64,000 nt of DNA, from the NCBI GenBank assembly GCA_033239125.1, contig BSWB01000002.1:83448560-83512559 (forward strand), written 5' to 3'. Source of the DNA: Fagopyrum homotropicum. Its lineage: Eukaryota; Streptophyta; Magnoliopsida; Caryophyllales; Polygonaceae. A program made the translations under genes and the position numbers. The notes under the pieces were generated by a model that saw only the letters and a list, made by a program, of their open reading frames with translations, was not told the DNA's origin and did not search any database. Of the stretch, positions 34,694 to 44,217 are shown piece after piece. How positions within the stretch are numbered: the first letter of the stretch is position 1; each line of letters opens with the position of its first letter.

Positions 34694-36768
34694 TATAACA
34701 CCCCAAATCCACGGGACTTGGAGTGTCACATTGGGCTAGGATCTCACAATGGATCCTGACCCTAGCTTGACAACAAGTTCATTGGATCTTACAACAAGGC
34801 ACAGGTATATTAAAACCAAATACATAAAAGATGTATATGATACATCAAAAGAGTTTACAAACTCAGAGCGGAGTACAAAACATCAAACCACAACTTCTGA
34901 TACAAAAGATCCCATATCCCGCGCATCCTAATGTACAGAAGTCCTCGGCTGGCCACACCATCTCTCTCACCCTATAGTCTTCCTAAACTGCAGATCATCT
35001 ACAACACGGTATGAAACCGTTAGCTACAGCAATGAAAAGCATGAAGCTAATAGCACAACCACACATCAACATCTCATACATGCAATGCCACACACATTCA
35101 TTTATTATCTTTCATTACGTTATTCCATTACTAATTCAACTTCTTTTGTAACACGAGGAACCTAAAGAACCTCGTCCATTTCCCCGTTAACACAGGGGTT
35201 TGCATTGGGGGTGATCGTCACTCGTCCCCCTTGTGTTACTGGCTTCCAGGCACCTCCTCCTAACCAGCAGGCGGAGACCGGTGGTAACCGTCCGTTATAA
35301 TACACTTGGGCCAAATAAATGTAATAACTGGTCATCCTACTCCGGTTTAGGTAATAAATGCACAATCATATGAACACACACAACCATCACAATCACACAA
35401 TCCACAACTGCACGCTAAGTAAGTCCTATTGACTTACCTGATATACTTATAACCTGTACCACGTCACAGCTTCCCCTTGGGGAAGTAATCAATGTCTGCA
35501 ATAGCAAGGCACACACAATCACATACTGCAAAGGTTAGGAGACTCGTCTCACTAACCACAACCAACCTATATCTCAAATCTAAACCTCATATCCTCACAC
35601 ACATTCATAAATGCCTAAGGCACATCCTCAACATAACATCTCATGATCCTCAACTCATTTTGACACCTATCCTACATCTAATTAGTATTCCTCAATCTCA
35701 AATTTAATCCTAATTTAATTAATCAACCTTTAATTCATTAGTTAAATTTCACTAGAATAACGTTTTGCCCGCAGGCCATTTCTAAACCCACCTGTCATCA
35801 GATTTCATCAAACAAACAACCCATAAACACCAGAATAATATAATGATCATAATGGAATTTCTAATTATCCAATTGAAAAGTATAAGGTCAATTCAGGCCA
35901 AATTGTAGTACGGAAAACGAATAAATTCATAACTTATTCGTTACTAACTCGATTAATGATTTGAAAGAAGATTCGGAATCACAACGATGCAGGATACGCA
36001 TGTACAACATCGAATTCACCGGAATCTGAGCGACGGAACTGTCCTGGTGACCTATATGCTCGACCAGGACTTTATCTGCTCGGAAATGCAAAAAGTTGGT
36101 ACCGATATGAAGAGAATGAAGAGAGGAATCCAAAAAATCAAACGGAATTGAAATCGGATTAGAAACGGAGAGTAGATCTGAGTTTGAAGTTTGAGAGTAA
36201 TCAGAGCTTTTACGAGGAAACGTGAAAGGAAATGAATTAAAAAAATGATTTTCCACTATTTATAGTGAAGTCGATAATTATTCTTTAGCGAAGTCGATAA
36301 TTATCCTTTAACCGATCAAATGGCGGGTCGAACCCCCTTCTCCAAACTTCTCGAAATTGGAACAATAAATCTTGAATATTGTAGGGATAATTATTCCACA
36401 ATTGCCTCGGAAAACGTCTATTCATAAGCCGTCTTTCTTAGCCGTAAAGAAACGAAATAGCGTCTCTTTTGTCCGTTTTTTCTTTTCATGTTATTTCATA
36501 TCTAGGACATGTCCGATGTCCTGATCATTTTCTCTCAACTGCATTTTTATTAATTGGAGCTCCCAAATGCTCCAAATAATACCGGAGGGTAAAAATAATT
36601 ACCTGGGGGAAAAAGTGAAAATTTCACCATAAGCCCAAAATTACGCCAGGAAACTAACTGTGGGACTTATACTCAACACTTACGCAATCTTCGCGAGTTA
36701 TATGTCAATTACTATCACTGATTAAGTTAATCAACATTAATTAGAATTCGGAAATCCTAGCTATTACA
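34694..36768 (-). mobile_element. Tekay-like 3' LTR (J)
   Basis: A full-length match (2,075 bp) to the G1 3' LTR at 15,075-17,144. The U5 end is mutated from TGTTACA to TGTTATA. The PPT at 36,770-36,785 and a 3' UTR follow on minus. Confidence 0.85.
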
Positions 36769-37122
36769 TCACACACCCCTTAAGAAAAAGTTTTGTCCCG
36801 AAACTTGAACAATTCTCAAATCCTCTCGGGCCCATACGCCGAGGTATAGACACTCTCTCTATCGGAGGTATCACATCTCCATTCAAACGTATCAACCTAT
36901 AATACTCTATAACCTCAAAACACAGCATGGAGGAATTACCAACTCCAGCAACAAGATCATAACGCTATCCAAAGGCATAGAGGAAATATCATATCTAGCC
37001 AACTACTAACCACGTCACAAGGCATGGAGAAAAGCCGTCTCCAGCCAATCGTACTCGTAACACAACTATGTGGAGGAAAACCGTCTCCACTCACACTATG
37101 TCCATCAATAATAGCATGGAGG
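36769..37122 (-). other. J polypurine tract and 3' UTR
   Basis: It contains the PPT and tandem TGGAG/CTCCA hairpin units, closely matching 17,146-17,500. At 37,122 it switches abruptly to plus-strand RT of element C within the bases GGAGGAT. Confidence 0.75.
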
Positions 37123-39320
37123 ATCTTGGTTGACCCGGCGAAGATTGAGTATGTTGCTGCATGGACGACACCGACGACCATCAAGGAAGTGCGTAGCTAT
37201 CTAAGCCTAGCCGGTTATTACAGACACTTTGTGGAGGGATTTTTTGTGTCCACTGACGAGTCTTTTGAGGAAGATCACCAGATTTGTATGGACAGACCAG
37301 TGTGCTCAGAGTTTTGAGGAGTTGAAGAGGCGTTTGACTTTTGCTCCTGTCTTGGCACAACAAGAGGGGTCTGATGACTTCGTGGTGTACAGTGATGCAT
37401 CCAAGCTAGGCTTGGGATCTGTGTTGATACAAAGAGGCAAAGTGATTGCATATGCGTCTCGAAAACTGAAGACGTATGAGGAGAACTACCCGACGCATGA
37501 TTTGGAGTTGGCAGCGGTAGTTCATGCTTTGATGATCTGGAGACATTACCTATAAGGTGCAACATGTTAGACCTTCACAAACCATAAGAGTCTGAAGTAC
37601 AATTTCACGCAGCGGGAATTGAATAACTACCACTATCGATGGATTGAGTTGATAAAGGACTTTGACCTTGAGATTTTGTATCATCTTGGCAAGGCGAATG
37701 TGGTAGCTGATGCCTTGAGCAGGAAGACGTCTCGAGAGAAGGCGATTGCCAGATTGACAGTATAGCCTCAGCTTCAGAGGGATCTAGCCTGGCTAGAGAT
37801 GGACATCCAGTTTCTTGATGAGGATGCCTAGTTATTTGCTTCAGTGGTTCTACCTATTTTGTTGGATGAGATCTTACAAAAGTAAGGGACCTGCCCGACC
37901 TTGACGAGGATTAGAGAGAGGATGTGTCGTGGAGAGGTACCACAGTTCTCTATTGGAGCAGATGGAGTGATGAGGCGCCATGATCGTATCTGTGTACCTA
38001 CTGATGCAGAGTTGAGACATCGGATCTTACAAGAGGCTCATTGTACACCTTACTCAGTACATCCAAGTACGAGTAAGATGTACCATGATGTGAGATGCTC
38101 ATATTGGTGGGGAGGGCTGAAGCCCGACGTAGCCAGATTTATAGCCTAGTGTGCGATCTATCAGTAGGTCAAGATAGAGCATTTCAGACCTGGAGGATAG
38201 CTCCATCCACTGTCAGTACCGCAATGGAAGTGGGAGGATGTCTCCATAGATTTTATGACCGGATTGAGGAACAGTAGGAGCTTTGATGCTATTTGGGTGA
38301 TGGTGGATAGACTGACGAAGAGGACACGTTTTATCCCTATTAGAGAGACGTGGCCGGTGAGCAGATTGGCTGAGGAGTACACTAGACAGATAGTGAGACT
38401 CCATGTGGTACCGAGGACGATTGTCTTTGATCGAGATGGACGGTTTACTTTGAGATTCTGGCATCAGATTCACACTGCTTTGGGGATGAGTCTACACTTT
38501 ACGACTACGTTCTACCCCTAGACAAATGGCCAGTTAGAGAGGACCATCCAGACCTTAGAGGATATTTTGTGAGCCTGTGTGTTGGACTAGGGACAGGGAT
38601 GATCTGATTACCTCCCACTTGTTGAGTTCTCACACAACAACAGCTGGCATACAATCTATTGGGAGGGCTCCTTATGAGGCACTGTATGGACATAGGTGTC
38701 GTACACCTTTATTATGGGATGAGCCTAGCAGTATCAGTGTGATAGCATCAGAGGAGATTCAGGATGATATCCCTCGAGTAGCGCTGATCACGGAGAGGAT
38801 GTTGGCAGCACAGAGTCGCCAGAAGTCGTATGCAGATAGGAGGCGTCAATCTCTAGAGTTGAGGGTAGGAGCTCATGTCTAGTTGAGGGTATCTCTGACG
38901 CGAGGCGTCAAATGTTTTGGCATAAAGGGGAAGTTGAGTCCCCGATATGTCGGTCCTTTCGAGATACTGGATAGAGTTGGGAGGGCAGCCTACAGACTAG
39001 CATTGCCTCCGAGGTTAGAGGGTGTTCACCCTGTGTTTCACGTATCTCAGCCGAGAGAGTACACACCAGATTCGAGGCACATTATGAGTTATGAATATCT
39101 AGTGGCTGAGCCGGACCACACGTTTGCAAAGCACCCTATTGCAGTCCTAGAGCGAGGTGTGAGACGCCTGCGTTCGAAAGACATTCCTATGATGAAGATA
39201 CAATGGTCTAGACGAGGACCTGATGAGGCTATATGGGAGACGGAGGATAGTATACGGAAGAACTATCTAGAGTTCAACGCCGAGATAGATGCACCAGTAG
39301 GATCCACGAGTAGATCTTAG
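37123..39320 (+). pseudogene. Tekay/chromovirus pol: RT end, RNase H, integrase, chromodomain-like tail (C)
   Basis: It opens inside RT (LVDPAKIEYVAAWTTP), then RNase H with FVVYSDASKLGLGSVL and YPTHDLELAAVVHAL. Integrase has an HHCC region (HCTPYSVH near 38,035) and a DDE core: first Asp in IDFMTG (38,248), second in FDRDG (38,430) and Glu in NGQLERT (38,535). The C-terminal part has GKLSPRYVGPFEILDRVG and HPVFHVSQPRE. The tail VLERGVRRLRSKDIPMMKIQ...WETEDSI resembles the chromodomain of Tekay/Del elements. Stops include 37,553, 37,829, 38,570 and 38,880, all shared with element F. Only the 3' half of pol is present. Confidence 0.85.
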
Positions 39321-39835
39321 TGCCATCATGGTGAGTGTATGTTACGCTATGTGTTTATGTGATATGATGTGATTTACGTGCTAGTTGTATGTGCATAGAT
39401 CTGTTAGACCCTGTTTGCTAGCGCGAGATAGGTATAGCTGGAGATGGTTCTTTCCTCCATGCTATGGTGTGTGTATTATGATTAGTTGGAGATGGATCTT
39501 TCCTCCATGCTATCTTTGATGGACATAGTGTGAGTGGAGACGGTTTTCCTCCACATAGTAGTGTTATGTGTACGTTTTGGCTTGGGATGACTTTTCTCCA
39601 TGCCAGTTTGATGTGGTTAGTGTTCGGCTAGAGATGATCTTTCTCTCGGGCTTGTTTAGAGTTGATGATGGTGTTGCCGGAGTGATGATTCCTCCATGCT
39701 GTTATTAAGGATATAGAATGATATAGGTTATGACATGGTGTCTCTGAGAGGGGGAATTATTGCTCGGTTTATGGGTACGAGAGGATTTGGGATCTTGCAA
39801 GTTTCGGGACGAAACTTATTTTTAGGGGAGTGTGA
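39321..39835 (+). other. C 3' UTR with hairpin repeats and polypurine tract
   Basis: Non-coding. Units of the GGAGATGG..TTTCCTCCA hairpin repeat occupy 39,428-39,720. The polypurine tract TTTTTAGGGGAG is at 39,819-39,830, next to the LTR start. Confidence 0.75.
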
Positions 39836-40024
39836 TGTAAGAGCATTAGTCCTTGGAGCCTAGGAGTCCTTGCTGAGCCTTATGCGGACCCTGGCAGCCA
39901 CCCCTGCGGACCCAGATGGCCGCCCCTACAGCTAGGCACCCCTGCGCCTCATAGTGACAGCCCCTGCGGCTTTGTGTGGTTGCAGCCACCTTCGTTAACC
40001 CTTTGATTTGTGCTTTGCGGCTGG
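39836..40024 (+). mobile_element. C/F shared LTR, left part
   Basis: It starts TGTAAGAGCATTAGTCC, matching the F 3' LTR at 63,739. It is interrupted at 40,024 by element D, whose target duplication is GCTGG; the LTR resumes at 47,192. The total without D is about 1,651 bp. Confidence 0.9.
39898..39969. repeat. CCGCCCCTGCGG cores in C LTR (22-16-22 spacing)
   Basis: Four cores start at 39,898, 39,920, 39,936 and 39,958. The F 3' LTR has the same 22-16-22 pattern at 63,801-63,872. Confidence 0.85.
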
Positions 40025-42975
40025 TTTAACGCCCCAAAATTTTGGCGCGTTTGCGAGATTTATCTTTCCGGCTTTTATTGATATATTTCATTTCCTATGT
40101 TTAAATTATTACATAATCTCGTAAAAATAAATTGCGTGAATGGTTTTTTTGTATTTCAAAGTATATTTTGCAAGTTTAGTTATATATTCGATCCACATAT
40201 ATTTTCCGTATCGTTATTTTTTGGAAAAGTGGGGAAAATTTTTCCATTTGAAAATCCCGTTCCGAATGTTTTGATCGAGTTATTGATGCCCATTTTCCTA
40301 TTTTAATATTATTAATTTTGTTCTCATTTTTATTTTTATTTCTTGCTTTTTCCCCCACCTTCTTCACCTGTCTCTTTCCAACCTGCTTGAGTGACGCTAT
40401 CCTAGACCTGCTGCCGCGACCCCTCGCCCTCGCTCCCGCCTGCTAGCATCTCCCTAGCCCCTGCTCTCTCTGCACAACAACTGCTATCTTCCTCCTCTAT
40501 CGGCTCCTCTTCAATTTTTGATCGAGAAACCTCAGCACTCCCTCAACCTCACACAACCCTCGCGCCTCACGCTACCCTTCTTCACCAGAGATGAGAGCAA
40601 GCTCTCCAGCAGCGCCGCAAAGCCTCGCACCCCCTCCTCTCTTGTTCTTGGAACCCTCGCCCTCGAATCTGTCACCGGGAGAGCCGCCTTCAATTCGCCT
40701 TCAACCCAATCGAACCGAAGAAGCGCCTGCAACCCTGCCCTTGTGTTCTCCGCCGCTCCTCCTCCGCCTGCACCGTCTGGCCGCTTCTCCTTTCCTCCAC
40801 CTGCGCAGCCACCGGAGCCCTTTCCCACTTTCCCTCTGTCACGCTCAAATTAGGGGTTGTAAAAGCTGCTTGGTTATTTTGTAATCGAACCCAAATCTGC
40901 AACCCAGGCCAAGAGGAGCAACCGAGATCCCAACACCCTGCCGCCTCCATCGCCTGCCGGAGCCAAGGAGCAACCACCGGAGTTATATTCATCCCCCCTA
41001 CCTCCGCCTCATAGCTCCCTCTGTCTTTGAATTCGCATGTTCAGATGTTGAAGAAGGAGTTCTCCAATATTTCAAATCGGGCCCCTCTAATTGTGGTTAA
41101 TTACAGATTTTACCCAATGTTTTGTAATTACAGCTTTGACACATACTTCTTGATTTTGGCAATTGTGCCCTTTGTTTGTATATTTACAAAAAAAGCCCAA
41201 GGTTTTATTTACGAAAAATGACCCAAGTTTCTAGAGTTAGATTATTTGTCCCGGAAAATGTTTTAGCGGTTTAAAACCTTGGATTGAATCATGGGGTTTT
41301 AACGTTGACTTTAAAAATGTGTTTAACCTTGGGTTATGATGTTATACAATATGTCCGGAATATATATTTACGGTTTTAACTTGGTTTTCAAAAGTGGGGT
41401 TTTCCTTAGTTTTATATATGTTAATTATTCCGTTTAAATTTAGCGTATAAGCTAAATTTGTATAGTTTTGATGGTAGGTTCGGAAGCGTCCCGATAAAGA
41501 CCTAACAAGTCCAAGTCGACATCCGTTGATCGATTTCCGTCTTTTGACGTCGTGTGAGTATCCTTTCCCTTGATACAATTATGTTTAGTAGTATCATGGT
41601 AGAATGGATCTAGTATAACTTAGAGTGAATGCCAAGTAGTGGCTCGGAACCTTAGGTGAGTGGTTGAGGTTTGAGAAATGTTGTAAGGCTTGAGGAGTTG
41701 ATATTATCTTGTGAGGTTGTTTATGGCTTTAAGTTGTGTGGTGAGCTTGTGAGAATTTAGGGGTTGAGGTTGAATGATTGTTGAGGTTGAAATTGTAAGT
41801 TTATAGTTGTGAGCTTATGGTTGTTGAGATTATGGGCTAGGATATGCGTATTCTAGCATAGTGTTGTTAGCATTGCGATCGTGGGGACTAGGCATGTTAT
41901 CCTAGTGGTGTTGTGAGTTATGATCTTGCGAGATCCGAGGGTTTAGAAGTCTTAGGACTTCTAGCTTCTATTGAGTGTGATGTGAGCATGAGGGATTCTA
42001 GGGTGCGGTCCTAGAATTGAGAGTCATATGGTCTTGCGTAGATCATTTTTATAGATGTCTAAGACTTCTATTGTGAGTGGGTTGTTGTTGATATAGTTAT
42101 CTTCTTGTGAGCAGGTTATGGGCTTCCTCCCTAAGGAAGCGAGAGTGTTGTGAGTTGAGTGTGCTGACGAGGTAAGTCTTCGGACTTACTTAGCTCGTAT
42201 TCTTTGTATTAGCATTATTGTGTGATGGGTGGTGTGTGTTTATTATTTTACTGTTTATAACAACTAAACCGGAAATAGGATTACCGACCTTTATATTATT
42301 TGGCCCATGTGTATAATAACGGGCGGTGACATCACTGCCTGGCTCCCCGTGAGAGCTAGGGGGATCTCGGCGACTGGCCCGTGCTGGTTAGACGATCGGA
42401 GGCATCCGACCGTTCCATTGACGGAAGAAGGGACCGAGGCGAGTTTCGGAGGATTCTCGTGTCACAAAAGAAGTTGAACTAGAACGGGATATGACTTAAT
42501 AATAATAAAGATAATAAACCGGATTTGTGTGCTTTTGAGTATGTTGTGTGACTATGTTGAATTATTTGTGTTTGTGCCTACCCCTTTAATTCTAATGCTT
42601 CGAATGTGAGTTAACGGTTTTATACCGAATGTTGTAGTTTGCCTTGCAGGTTAGGCATGCTCCGAGAGATCCGGAAGGGTGGGCAGCCGGGGTCCGTATA
42701 TTTTAGGAGTGAGTTTTGGTTAGAGTCGAGTGGTATATTATTCATGTATATTGTATATCGCGTGGTGGCATTTGGCCCTTGGTGTTGCTTATCGGCTGAA
42801 GTCTTTTGTTGTTTCTTTCGGGTTTCCTTTCATTGCATAAATATGTATTTCGGTTTTGGCCTTTATTTGTTCCTTGTTGTAAGATCCGGTGAAATTGTTG
42901 TCAGGCTAAGGGTCGGGACCCATTGTGAGGTCCCAACACGTAGTATCCCAAGTCCCGCAGATTTGGGGTGTTACA
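40025..42975 (+). mobile_element. 5' LTR of D
   Basis: It starts TTTAACGCCCC (G to T from TGTAACGCCCC) and ends GGGGTGTTACA. It contains a GC-rich block (about 40,380-41,030), the palindromic GGTAAGTCTTCGGACTTACT block at about 42,170, and the AAACCGG...GGGCGGT core (42,265-42,335). ORFs in the GC-rich block (40,518-40,884 on plus) resemble no known protein. Confidence 0.85.
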
Positions 42976-44217
42976 AAGTTGTATCAGAGCCCTAGGTTGA
43001 CAACAATTGCACTCGCAATCTTCTAAAGGCCGAATAAGGAATAAAACAGAACCCCGCGGGTTCTGAGTTTTTGTTTTCAAAATCACATGCATGAGTCGGG
43101 GTAGAATGTACGGACCACCACTCCTTCCGCGGATCTCGGCAGCTTAGTTTATTGGATTTTTATATATGTATATATGTAGATATTATAGTATATGTGGATT
43201 GTAGTTGCATGTTGGACGTGATTGATATGTATAAATATATATGGACTAGTGTTCTGGACCTTGTTTGTTGTAGTTGATTTTACCGGATGTGTTGTATTAG
43301 TAGTTAGGTGGACATGGGACATGTATAGGTTATATACGGACTCTTATATATAGTAGTATATAGTATGTGACCTTATAGTTAGGACGATGGAAAAATAGCA
43401 TCACCTTTAAGACGACGTTGTTGGCTTGGGATATCATTCATACGTGGAGGAGTATGCTCAAGTATCGAGTTGAGCGTTTTGTGTTGACGAACACCATGGC
43501 GTTTTATCGAATTCCTATAAAAGGACATCGAAGAGGAGGACTAGAGATGACATAAACGAAGGACGAACAAGTTGAAAGAAGAACTCGAGACAACTAAAGA
43601 TAAAGTGAGATGGAGACCATACAAGAAAAGGAGCAACATTAAGGTGAAGAAGTGGTTCTAAAGAAGCCATGATTGAACGACAACGAGACCAATAGAACTA
43701 ATGGACTTAAGTTCTTCAAAAGGACGCGTGGACAACTAAGGATGCGAATCGAGGAAGAGATTGGTACATTCCAGCAAGGTTAAAGGTGGTATCCCATTAA
43801 GATGTGAAGTTTTCTTTAGGCGCTCCTAAGCATTGGATTCAAGACGAGAAGAGTGATCGAACAATTTCTAAAGATTTAAGATACCCTAAGTTAAGCTTAC
43901 GAGGTACCAATAAGTGAAGTGTCAACATTACTAGAGTTATGAGAAGAAGGGCATGACGATAAATCACGTGAAGTTGACCGGTTTCATTATAATGATAAGG
44001 CTAAGAAACGCCAAGAAGGAGGAAGTGTTCGAGGATGATGATCTCCAGAAGATGAAAGATGAAACAAGGAGCTTGGATCGAAAGACTTAAGATAACCACG
44101 AGAGGAATGCGAGTTGAGGCTAATTAATGTCATAATAATTGAGAAGTGATTTTGCAAACATTTTGAGTATGTTGTGTGGCAAGTTTCGAAACGAAACTTG
44201 TTTTTAGGGGGGTCTAA
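42976..44217 (+). other. D internal region, non-coding
   Basis: It begins with a PBS (GTTGTATCAGAGCCC, 42,978-42,992, complementary to initiator tRNA-Met with one base lost). It ends with the polypurine tract TTTTTAGGGGGG at 44,201-44,212, preceded by AAGTTTCGAAACGAAACTTG, nearly identical to the same site in C and F. No frame longer than background is present. The middle (43,390-44,130) is A/G rich and may be decayed coding sequence, but nothing is recognisable. Confidence 0.8.
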
